This document shows, piece by piece, positions 15,090 to 20,293 of a stretch of DNA of 21,754 nucleotides (position 1 is its first letter; each line of letters begins with the position of its first letter). Position numbers and translations under genes: made by a program. The notes beneath the pieces are model-generated. The model was not told the origin of the DNA, searched no databases, and saw only the letters and a program-made list of their open reading frames with translations. Origin of the DNA: a virus; the IMG/VR virus record IMGVR_UViG_3300025102_000338, positions 1 through 21,754 of that record; one strand, written 5' to 3'.

Positions 15090-15181
15090 GTTTATCACTT
15101 TTTTATGTTCGAATGGGCTGGTATAATGACCACACTAGGCCCACCCGAGCTAATAGGACATATGACCCACCCTATATAAAG
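15087..15181 (-). promoter_or_regulatory. Amidotransferase operon promoter region
   Basis: The ATG at 15089 ends a perfect GTGATAAACATG (15087-15098). TTATACCA (15119-15126) lies 29 nt upstream of the ATG and fits the spacing at the other operons. A stronger TATA box, CTTTATATAG (15172-15181), lies farther upstream and could give a longer leader. The palindrome GGWCATATGWCC is perfect here (15156-15167), placed between the two boxes. Which box is used cannot be told from sequence. Confidence 0.6.
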
Positions 15182-15208
15182 ACTTTGTTGCCCTTTTCTT
15201 TGATTCCT

Positions 15209-15224
15209 ATGGGTTAAACAAAAA
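15209..15224 (-). repeat. Intergenic repeat copy 3 (TTTTTGTTTAACCCAT)
   Basis: The minus strand reads GTTTTTGTTTAACCCATAGGAATC, with the conserved core at 15209-15224. It lies about 30 nt upstream of the distal TATA box and about 140 nt after the end of the upstream operon, so this copy is better placed as an upstream promoter element than as a terminator. Confidence 0.6.
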
Positions 15225-15275
15225 CTAAATAAATGTAAAATGGTCAGTTTATAGTGATGACCAGCACTTTTCTCA

Positions 15276-15348
15276 ACATTGCGCACACAGGAATCAATAA
15301 TCAAAACACCAATGTTAGCTTGCCCGAATGGGGGCGTGTGCGCAATGT
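15276..15348. repeat. 13-bp perfect inverted repeat with GCGCACAC motifs
   Basis: ACATTGCGCACAC (15276-15288) is repeated as its exact complement GTGTGCGCAATGT (15336-15348), with 47 nt between. Both arms contain the GCGCACAC motif found throughout the window. The element lies between the end of one leftward operon and the promoter of the next, so it could be a terminator, a protein-binding pair or a recombination site. Confidence 0.6.
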
Positions 15349-15365
15349 CTACCGTTGAAACTTCT

Positions 15366-15530
15366 TTAAAATCTTATTGATTTTCTTTTTTGCATTGGGC
15401 CTTTTGCAGTCGGTCTTTTGCAATATTCATTATGCCACTGTGATAATCCAGCCCATCCGCCTAGTGGATTCTCACAAGCATAACATACCTTTCTTTTCTT
15501 TGCGTCTAATTGCTTTTGTTTAAGGCTCAT
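15366..15530 (-). CDS. 54-residue zinc-binding basic protein
   Basis: The frame begins in an ATGA overlap with the previous stop. It contains C16-Y-A-C19, then H33 and C38, a plausible CCHC zinc site, in a lysine-rich chain (LDAKKRKVC at the front; KRKSIRF at the end). The composition suggests nucleic-acid binding. It is the last gene of the 16198-15366 operon. Confidence 0.55.
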   Translation of the reverse strand: MSLKQKQLDAKKRKVCYACENPLGGWAGLSQWHNEYCKRPTAKGPMQKRKSIRF

Positions 15531-15691
15531 TGTATCGCTTCCCATACTTTAGTTAATACTTCTCTCTCTTTGTGGAAATTAGCGTCTTCTAAAGCAGCCT
15601 GTAGGACTACAAAGATGTCTTGCCCATCCCACTTACACTTATGGCTTATATCACGCCCTAACTTCTCTAATTCTTGTTGATTCAAAGGCAT
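15527..15691 (-). CDS. 54-residue helical protein
   Basis: The ATG follows directly after the preceding stop (TAAATG), and the stop overlaps the next start (ATGA). The product is mainly helical and charged (QQELEKLGRDISHKCKWDG, then VVLQAALEDANFHKERE). Only one cysteine is present, so a metal site is unlikely. No recognised family. Confidence 0.5.
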   Translation of the reverse strand: MPLNQQELEKLGRDISHKCKWDGQDIFVVLQAALEDANFHKEREVLTKVWEAIQ

Positions 15692-15847
15692 TTATTCCAC
15701 CTCTTCATATTGGTTTATTTCCATTAAAGATATTTGTGTTACTATCTCACCCGTTACTTTATGCCTAAATTGTTTAGGTTTAATGGTGGTTTTAATGCTC
15801 TTTCTAAGTAGGGCCTCTAGTTCTGCCATTATCTTAGCTTCAGACAT
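15692..15847 (-). CDS. 51-residue helical protein
   Basis: The ATG follows the upstream stop at once (TAAATG), and the next gene begins right after its own stop. The N-terminus is an amphipathic helix (SEAKIMAELEALLRKSIKT), followed by a short strand-rich segment (KPKQFRHKVTGEIVTQISL) and an acidic end. It may act as a small regulator or adaptor. No recognised family. Confidence 0.5.
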   Translation of the reverse strand: MSEAKIMAELEALLRKSIKTTIKPKQFRHKVTGEIVTQISLMEINQYEEVE

Positions 15848-16075
15848 TTAATTCATCTCCTGAGCTAATGCGTCATGAATTTGTTTAGCCATAATACGCA
15901 CACCGTGAATCGTGCCTGTAATGGTCAAATCACGCTTGTGGTCTGCGCTTCTTTCTAGCTTATTTTCCAAGATATTAACTAAGTTTTCCATTTCTTTGAA
16001 TACTAAATCATTTATTTCAGATTCACTTAATTTATTGTTTAGTTCTCTTGTTAGCTGTGCTATTATTGAAGACAT
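15848..16075 (-). CDS. 75-residue coiled-coil-like protein
   Basis: The start is supported by GGGAGG about 8 nt upstream. The sequence is strongly helical with heptad-like leucine and isoleucine spacing over residues about 5-45 (LTRELNNKLSESEINDL; FKEMENLVNILENKLERS). It continues with ITGTIHGVRIMAKQIHDALAQEMN. It probably oligomerises. An ATAATACGCACAC motif is inside the coding region (around 15891-15903). No recognised family. Confidence 0.6.
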   Translation of the reverse strand: MSSIIAQLTRELNNKLSESEINDLVFKEMENLVNILENKLERSADHKRDLTITGTIHGVRIMAKQIHDALAQEMN

Positions 16076-16198
16076 TTAAAATCCTCCCATATTGCGACCT
16101 ACGACAGCATAAAACTCATCTGAGCCTATAACTACGTCTACGGCTGTTTCGAATGGGCCGTCTATTTCTTGCTTTTCAGTTTCTGGATGTTGTTCCAT
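16076..16198 (-). CDS. 40-residue acidic leader gene of a five-gene operon
   Basis: The ATG at 16198 ends a perfect GTGATAAACATG element and is 29 nt from a TATA box, which argues strongly for translation. The product is short and acidic (MEQHPETEKQEIDGPFE, then VIGSDEFYAVVG). It directly precedes the next ATG (TAAATG), and its last codons carry the ribosome-binding GGGAGG of that gene. It may be a regulator, anti-repressor or host-directed peptide; nothing specific is visible. Confidence 0.55.
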   Translation of the reverse strand: MEQHPETEKQEIDGPFETAVDVVIGSDEFYAVVGRNMGGF

Positions 16199-16250
16199 GT
16201 TTATCACAACCTTAGAGCTACAAGGCACTATATAATAGGCACATATGTCC
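16196..16250 (-). promoter_or_regulatory. Promoter and operator region of the 16198-15366 operon
   Basis: On the minus strand, ATTATATAG (16228-16236) lies 29 nt before the start ATG of GTGATAAACATG (16196-16207). The near-palindrome GGACATATGTGC (16239-16250) sits just upstream of the TATA box, where TFB or a regulator would bind. Confidence 0.6.
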
Positions 16251-16356
16251 ATTTAAGCACGAAATCAAGAATTAAGGTGTTTCTGTAGCGCATTTTTGAA
16301 TCCCGATTAAGGTTTTTGGACAGGGTAGAAAATCACTTACAGAACCAATAATATAA

Positions 16357-16500
16357 ATCATAATAACACACACATAAAATATAATTCATAATAATACACA
16401 CAACAAAATAATACACACACAAAATAGAGCACACACAAGATAACGCACACAACAGAATAATACACACGCAAGATAACGCACACAGTGCTAAATGTGTGCA
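16357..16500. repeat. Iteron-like array, consensus ATAAYRCACAC
   Basis: Six copies run in tandem with their RCACAC cores starting at 16396, 16413, 16429, 16445, 16462 and 16478, a period of 16-17 bp. One further copy lies at about 16363-16374 and one inverted copy at 16491-16500 (TGTGTGCA). The block is AT-rich between the cores and lies in non-coding DNA. Short direct repeats with AT-rich spacers are typical of replication-initiator or partition-protein binding sites. The same motif recurs elsewhere in the window. Confidence 0.65.
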
Positions 16501-16534
16501 AAAAGTAGTAAAAAACAGTAAAAATCAAGATTTC

Positions 16535-16549
16535 TATGGGTTAAACAAA
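16535..16549 (-). repeat. Intergenic repeat copy 4 (TTTGTTTAACCCATAG)
   Basis: The minus strand reads ATTTTGTTTAACCCATAGAAATC around here, almost identical to copies 2 and 3. It is about 170 nt past the amidoligase stop and next to the iteron-like array. Confidence 0.6.
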
Positions 16550-16669
16550 ATCAGCCTATAGCTTTTTCTAATCAAATTTATCAAATCTACACAGTTTCTT
16601 TGAGATTCTCTAGGATATGATAACCCTTGAAAACCTACAAAGGCCCTAAATCTCGCTCTATTGACATCT

Positions 16670-16716
16670 AGCGGACAGATTTGAATCCATCCGCTGAGTC
16701 ACCAGCTCCGTGCTGG
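16670..16716 (-). terminator. Two tandem hairpins after the amidoligase gene
   Basis: CCAGC at 16702-16706 pairs with GCTGG at 16712-16716 (5 bp, 5-nt loop). The 26-nt block 16670-16695 folds back on itself with 11 base pairs, two of them G-T, and a 4-nt loop. Both lie within 50 nt of the stop codon, with no long T run after them. They may shape transcript ends or protect the mRNA. Clean tRNA features are missing. Confidence 0.45.
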
Positions 16717-16717
16717 A

Positions 16718-17617
16718 TTATCTGTTGGCTATTGCTGGAAATCCAAAGTTCAAAGCTCTCCTTCTGTAGTACTCTCGGATATTCCTGTTATCATATCCGA
16801 ATCCTAGGAAGTCCATTAATCCATCAACATCCAAAAGGAAGTCTTCACAGTTTTGGTTCTTATATCTTCTATCCCATGCTCTTGTGGTGAACCTTTCCAT
16901 AAGCTTAATCCAGTTTAGGATTTTAGTAGGGTTCAAGGTTCCTTGGTGTTGCCTGTATTCGATGGTTCCTCTTGTTTCCATATTCTGAATATTCAAGGTT
17001 CTATATTTTCCTCCTCCAATGCTGATTACGGGGTCAGAGTGAAAGTAACCTCCTTGATTATCAGCGAACATTAAGCAATCATATTTTGAGTCGATTCCTG
17101 CACGATTTGGGAGATTTGCACAAAACGAATTTCCTCTCCTTGAAGGACTTACAAATGAGTCAAATATAGGCTGAAAATATCGCATATTTCTAGTTATTTC
17201 AGCTAAGAATAAACGTGCTGGCTTATTCCTTAGAGCCTTGAATTTTCCCTCATAAGTCGAGGTATCTACACGACGCTTAAAGTGATATTTACCGAGAATA
17301 TCAAAGTGGATATGAAGGCCAGTATTTCGGTCAACTCGGCAGTATTGCTGAAGTACTGAAGTCATTGCGATTACTCTTCTCTCTATCTTCTTCATACTCA
17401 CGATTGGCTCACTTACAAATTCCCATATTGGGACTCCATCATCTGAGCTTGTACCGTCGTAAACTAGTTTCCATTCACATCCGTTGAGCCTTCCGCTCGA
17501 CGTGTGGCGCTGGTCATTGCAGGTTATTCCTGCTGCTGCGATTTGTCTGAGAACGTGGTCAAGGCTGACGCCGTTCTGTAGCTTGCATTCGATTTCAATT
17601 CCTATCTTGTAAGACAT
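16718..17617 (-). CDS. Amidoligase (COOH-NH2 ligase) family protein
   Basis: The 299-residue product is a clear member of the Amidoligase_2 type, a glutamine-synthetase-fold family that uses ATP to join a carboxyl group with ammonia or an amine. The visible motifs, in order, are G6-x-E-x-E near the start (IGIEIEC), W-K-L-V-Y-D-G, E-F-V-S-E-P, H-I-H-F-D, K-Y-R-T-L-N and T-I-E-Y-R-x-H-Q-G. The start ATG at 17617 is chosen because the 5' element TTGATAAATATG and a TATA box 27 nt upstream match the other promoters. It is monocistronic, with hairpins after the stop. It probably works with the class II amidotransferase encoded at 14169-15089, which would supply ammonia. The substrate is unknown. 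Confidence 0.85.
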   Translation of the reverse strand: MSYKIGIEIECKLQNGVSLDHVLRQIAAAGITCNDQRHTSSGRLNGCEWKLVYDGTSSDDGVPIWEFVSEPIVSMKKIERRVIAMTSVLQQYCRVDRNTGLHIHFDILGKYHFKRRVDTSTYEGKFKALRNKPARLFLAEITRNMRYFQPIFDSFVSPSRRGNSFCANLPNRAGIDSKYDCLMFADNQGGYFHSDPVISIGGGKYRTLNIQNMETRGTIEYRQHQGTLNPTKILNWIKLMERFTTRAWDRRYKNQNCEDFLLDVDGLMDFLGFGYDNRNIREYYRRRALNFGFPAIANR

Positions 17618-17654
17618 ATTTATCAATCATTCAGGACCGCAACCATATATAAAG
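17615..17654 (-). promoter_or_regulatory. Amidoligase promoter
   Basis: CTTTATATAT (17645-17654, minus strand) lies 27 nt upstream of the ATG inside TTGATAAATATG (17615-17626), a close variant of the common start element. A half-site GGTCATAT (17678-17685) lies some 25 bp further upstream. Confidence 0.6.
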
Positions 17655-18031
17655 AAAAATACAGGATTCGTGCTTGAGGTCATATTATCCTAGCTCCGAA
17701 GCAATCCCGAACGCACTTCACAGAAACTTACAGAATTAAGAATTATTTCTACTATAGCAAAAATACGCACACTTAAGCACAAAAGCAACATTGAGCACAC
17801 CAACTTTTAGCACACATCAAAATATCTCTAAATCAGTGTACAAAATTCTGTTCAGAATAGCACAAACCACGCCAATCCTCGACGATAATCCTCGGGTAAT
17901 GCAACTTTGCGCCCACGCTCTTTGAAGGGTACCAGCATGTCGAGGGTACGCCCTCTGTGCTAAGGGGGAGTATATCTACAAATTTTCTAAGGTTTCTATT
18001 AAGGGGGTCATATTATTTTTTTTTTGGAGTT
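17655..18031. other. Divergent non-coding control region
   Basis: This region lies between leftward and rightward transcription and contains no convincing gene. It has several GCACAC-type motifs (17766-17772, 17795-17800, 17810-17815), the palindrome ATTCTGTTCAGAAT (17845-17858), and a direct repeat AATCCTCG about 13 bp apart near 17873-17893. It also has a small GAGGG/CCCTC hairpin (17942-17955) and two TAAGGGGG repeats 39 bp apart (17961 and 18000). Each TAAGGGGG is followed by a TATAT-like sequence, and the second leads to GGTCATATTAT. Rightward promoters are probably here, and an origin or a switch is possible. Confidence 0.5.
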
Positions 18032-18250
18032 ATGAACGGCAAGGTTATATGTCCCTACTTGGGTGGTGGTGGTATGGTATATTCTAAGAAGAAGGGGTGG
18101 CCCAAGCAGTTTGTGCTAAATTGTGGTAGGGACCCTATGAGGAAGGAAGTATTTGCAGAGATGCAGCGTTTGGCGGATGTTGATGACATGAGTTTGCAGG
18201 AGGAGATATGGGAAGCATTGCTGATACATACAAGAAGAAGGAAGTTATGA
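18032..18250 (+). CDS. 72-residue basic unknown protein
   Basis: The ATG at 18032 is chosen because GGAG precedes it by 4 nt; an earlier in-frame start at 17957 would read through the control region. The product begins MNGKVICPYLGGGG and is basic overall (KKKGW; RRRKL at the end), with a helical acidic middle. It is the first gene of the rightward terminase-side operon. An imperfect copy of the GGNNATATGWCC motif overlaps its first codons (18043-18054). No recognised family. Confidence 0.55.
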   Translation: MNGKVICPYLGGGGMVYSKKKGWPKQFVLNCGRDPMRKEVFAEMQRLADVDDMSLQEEIWEALLIHTRRRKL

Positions 18251-18336
18251 GCCATAGGATGTGGGTGGCGTGTTTGAAGTTGGACATGATAGAGTGGATA
18301 GACTTAAATAGACAAGGGGCATATGACCTAGCATGA
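18247..18336 (+). CDS. 29-residue micro-ORF
   Basis: The frame (MSHRMWVACLKLDMIEWIDL plus nine more residues) begins in an ATGA overlap with the upstream stop and ends in an ATGA overlap with the next start. That placement supports translation, but the chain is too short for a family call. It carries GGGCATATGACC (18317-18328) just before the next gene. Confidence 0.4.
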   Translation: MSHRMWVACLKLDMIEWIDLNRQGAYDLA

Positions 18337-18569
18337 GTGAAAAGGTTTGGAAGAAGGGCCATGTTTGGACCGAGAAGCATTTGAAGGCAAGTTTGCGTTT
18401 AGTTGACGTTAGGAACTTTGCAAAGAGAAAGATGGCGGGTTTGGAGGATGACATACACGATAGTGATTGGGGTCCGATAGGCGATGCGAGTTTGAAGGAC
18501 TATTTGACGGGCTATTATGCGGCGTTGGATGACTTGACTAAGTGGGTAATGGAGAGTGTTGATGACTGA
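18333..18569 (+). CDS. 78-residue helical protein
   Basis: Two helical segments are seen: a basic one (KHLKASLRLVDVRNFAKRKM) and an acidic, aromatic one (ASLKDYLTGYYAALDDLTKW). The latter resembles the C-terminal half of the next gene product (ELKAYTTGLGMMAVLMKKM), with a shared L-K-x-Y-x-T-G pattern. This suggests a tandem duplication or a shared partner. No known family. It overlaps both neighbours. Confidence 0.55.
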   Translation: MSEKVWKKGHVWTEKHLKASLRLVDVRNFAKRKMAGLEDDIHDSDWGPIGDASLKDYLTGYYAALDDLTKWVMESVDD

Positions 18570-18753
18570 GGCATTGGATTTATGGATAGTGCAGTTGGAT
18601 GGTCTTCTTGGTCATGTGCAGAAGTTTGTAGATGACAATCCTATGAAGTATGATGGTAAGGAGTTGAAGGCATACACGACGGGTTTGGGTATGATGGCAG
18701 TATTGATGAAGAAGATGATAGAGGATATGTTGAAGGAGAAGGAAGATGACTAA
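18562..18753 (+). CDS. 63-residue helical protein
   Basis: I chose the ATG at 18562, which overlaps the stop of the preceding gene; a TTG start at 18556 is less likely. The chain is helical (MTEALDLWIVQLDGLLGHVQ) and ends in a charged helix (MKKMIEDMLKEKEDD). It may be a distant paralogue of the upstream product and may pair with it. No known family. Confidence 0.55.
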   Translation: MTEALDLWIVQLDGLLGHVQKFVDDNPMKYDGKELKAYTTGLGMMAVLMKKMIEDMLKEKEDD

Positions 18754-18847
18754 TGGCGTGTGGCGTTGTAGGGCTTGTGGCATGGTATTATCTACTATGG
18801 AGGTAGAGAAGCACGGCGGTTTTTGCAAGGAGTGTTGTGATGAATAG
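18746..18847 (+). CDS. 33-residue zinc-binding microprotein
   Basis: The product carries C8-R-A-C11-G and C27-x-x-C30-C31, plus H23, giving a four- or five-ligand zinc site in 33 residues. It starts inside the end of the upstream gene and overlaps the next ATG by a few bases. It is one of several cysteine-rich micro-genes in this window. Confidence 0.55.
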   Translation: MTNGVWRCRACGMVLSTMEVEKHGGFCKECCDE

Positions 18848-18941
18848 TTTGCTTGCTATTGTTTTGATGTTTGCGTTTTTTGTTGCTGGCTTTTGGCTAG
18901 GCGTACATGCTTATCGGGACCAGTTAAGGAAGAATTTATGA
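18840..18941 (+). CDS. 33-residue single-pass membrane peptide
   Basis: One hydrophobic helix covers residues about 4-22 (LLAIVLMFAFFVAGFWLGV), followed by a short charged tail (HAYRDQLRKNL). The frame starts within the preceding gene and ends in an ATGA overlap. A phospholipid-binding or membrane-targeted peptide is possible, including a holin- or spanin-like helper, but there is no specific evidence. Confidence 0.5.
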   Translation: MNSLLAIVLMFAFFVAGFWLGVHAYRDQLRKNL

Positions 18942-19108
18942 GAAAGAGGCATGCGGCGAGTCAGTTGTTTAAGATGACCTTGTGTGGTCATGAGACGACG
19001 TTCCAAGAGTTTCAGAAGATGAAGCAATTAGACCTAAAACATGTTAATTGTAAACGATGTTTACAGGCGTTACAGTTAAGGGAGTTGATAGCAGATGGCG
19101 AAATATAA
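18938..19108 (+). CDS. 56-residue HxCxCxxC zinc-motif protein, paralogue A
   Basis: I chose the ATG at 18938 (ATGA overlap, AAGGA upstream) over an earlier TTG. The pattern H5-x10-C16-G and N37-C38-K-R-C41 is shared with the protein at 20105-20293, with identical H-to-C spacing (11 residues). A zinc site of one His and three Cys is likely. It precedes the small-terminase candidate, with which it overlaps by 14 nt. Confidence 0.55.
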   Translation: MRKRHAASQLFKMTLCGHETTFQEFQKMKQLDLKHVNCKRCLQALQLRELIADGEI

Positions 19109-19598
19109 ATTAAAGCACAAGGAAGAAGGAATGAAGTTATATCTTGAGGGTAACAGTTTCAATGATGTAGCGACGATAATGCAGGAGCGTCACAAGTTTG
19201 TGCCGCCATTGAATAGAGACACAGTACGCAAGTGGAGTGATGCTATGGGTTGGCAGGAGTTGATGAGTGATGTTAAGCAAGAGGTACGAGAGGCGGTTAA
19301 GGAGCAGGCGATAACTAAGCATGTGAATCGTTTGGATGAGGTAGAGGAAGTACGTCATGCCTTTTTGGATAGGATGCGAGAGAAGCAGGGTGCAGACATT
19401 CGAGGTCATGAGTTTGCAAAGTTGACTGAGATGGCGGAGCGTATGTCCTTGCGTGAAAATGAAAAGCAAGAGTTGGTAGAGCATATCAATGATTGTATAA
19501 GTCAGGCTTTGGAAGAAGTCAAGATGGATGAGAACGTAAAACAGCAGTTCCTTTTACGTTACATAGAGAAACTTAGGAACGCAAGTAATTACATATGA
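19095..19598 (+). CDS. Probable small terminase subunit
   Basis: The 167-residue protein begins with a helix-turn-helix-like segment (KHKEEGMKLYLEGNSFNDVA, then R-D-T-V-R-K-W), typical of terminase small subunits that recognise packaging sites. The rest is a long, charged helical region (VKEQAITKHVNRLDEVEEV) that could form the oligomer ring and contact the large subunit. It lies about 1.7 kb upstream of the large terminase gene, on the same strand. Size is within the usual range. The fit is good but not conclusive; a regulator is the alternative. Confidence 0.55.
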   Translation: MAKYKLKHKEEGMKLYLEGNSFNDVATIMQERHKFVPPLNRDTVRKWSDAMGWQELMSDVKQEVREAVKEQAITKHVNRLDEVEEVRHAFLDRMREKQGADIRGHEFAKLTEMAERMSLRENEKQELVEHINDCISQALEEVKMDENVKQQFLLRYIEKLRNASNYI

Positions 19599-19930
19599 AA
19601 GAGTGGTTTAAGAATTTAGATACGGTAAAGAGGTTGGCGATAAAGTATCTGAAGGAGTATCCGCACACGAGAGATAGTGATATGGAGTTATATTATATGA
19701 TTCTGAAGGATTACTATCGTGCAATACCCGCAGATAAGAAGCATAGTGCTTATGTGGAGCAATTTTTGGCAGATTTATATTTGTTGTTAAAGTTTGCACC
19801 AGATAAGAGTAGCATAAGTCGGATGCGCAGGAAGATACAGAATGATGATGAGATGTATCAGAGTACGGATGAGGTCAAGCGTATGCGTGAAGAGTTAGAA
19901 GCTAAGTTTATAGCGTGGGCATCGTCATGA
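19595..19930 (+). CDS. 111-residue helical protein with basic RRKIQN segment
   Basis: The product is nearly all helix: TVKRLAIKYLKEYPHTRDSD, then MELYYMILKDYYRAIPADKK. The segment SISRMRRKIQNDDEMYQ resembles a motif in small phage proteins that often sit near terminase genes. It could be a DNA-binding or packaging-related accessory protein, but I cannot name it. It starts in an ATGA overlap and ends in another. Confidence 0.55.
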   Translation: MKEWFKNLDTVKRLAIKYLKEYPHTRDSDMELYYMILKDYYRAIPADKKHSAYVEQFLADLYLLLKFAPDKSSISRMRRKIQNDDEMYQSTDEVKRMREELEAKFIAWASS

Positions 19931-20112
19931 AGTGGAGATTTAGTTGTCATCGATGTCCTGAGATGTGGGAAGTAGAGCATCGAGTATTGAAAGAGTCTGA
20001 TTTTATTTATAGTCCTAAGAAAACGGGCCGCCCTACGTTGAATTGTTATACATGTGATAGGCACGGTAAAGTTACGCCGATAATAGGTGACATGGTAGGT
20101 AATCGTGGTTAG
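19927..20112 (+). CDS. 61-residue zinc-ribbon protein
   Basis: The ATG at 19927 overlaps the previous stop. Two pairs, C7-H-R-C10 and C40-Y-T-C43, are separated by 29 residues, consistent with a zinc ribbon with a long loop. The chain between is basic and aromatic (SPKKTGRPTLN). A DNA- or RNA-binding role is plausible. It overlaps the next gene by 8 nt. Confidence 0.6.
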   Translation: MKWRFSCHRCPEMWEVEHRVLKESDFIYSPKKTGRPTLNCYTCDRHGKVTPIIGDMVGNRG

Positions 20113-20293
20113 AAGAAATTACATGCGGGAGCGTGACCAGATAATACACAAGTATAGGGGCGAGACGCAGTGGACATTATGTGGCAGGTATGCAGATAAA
20201 CTAGAAGGTTTGATGAATGTAATAGCTACTGACAAGGACCATGAGGTAAATTGTAAGCGTTGTGTGCGCATTATGGAGCCGTCTTATGAATAG
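20105..20293 (+). CDS. 62-residue HxCxCxxC zinc-motif protein, paralogue B
   Basis: Residues H15, C26-G, C50 and C53 copy the spacing of the protein at 18938-19108 (H-x10-C-G; N-C-K-R-C), so the two are probably paralogues. The start may be GTG at 20105 (8-nt overlap) or ATG at 20123. A minus-strand GCGCACAC motif lies inside it (20262-20269). Function unknown. Confidence 0.55.
   Translation: MVRRNYMRERDQIIHKYRGETQWTLCGRYADKLEGLMNVIATDKDHEVNCKRCVRIMEPSYE

Larger units (their letters stand above)
16251..16717. other. 467-bp non-coding region downstream of the amidoligase
   Basis: No plausible gene is seen on either strand. The region holds the iteron-like array (16357-16500), copy 4 of the intergenic repeat (16535-16549) and two hairpins next to the amidoligase stop (16670-16716). 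The stretch 16560-16665 shows no recognised element. A candidate replication or control region. Confidence 0.6.

Noticed and set aside
15095-15304. Minus-strand frame of 69 codons upstream of the amidotransferase
   Set aside because: It runs through the TATA box, palindrome and repeat elements of the promoter region and has no domain or ribosome site.
16357-16500. A CRISPR array
   Set aside because: The period of 16-17 bp is too short and there are no unique spacers of usual length; an iteron-like array fits better.
16663-16745. A possible tRNA, from TTCAAATC on the minus strand
   Set aside because: The T-loop-like sequence is not closed by a proper stem, the D-arm and acceptor pairing are absent, and the sequence instead folds into two simple hairpins.
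17957-18031. An N-terminal extension of gene 18032 rich in Phe and Tyr
   Set aside because: It reads through T-tracts and the promoter-like repeats; GGAG before the ATG at 18032 supports the shorter form.
18043-18054. GGTTATATGTCC copy as an operator of the rightward operon
   Set aside because: It overlaps codons of gene 18032 and departs from the palindrome on one side, so it may be chance. It is kept only as a weak copy.
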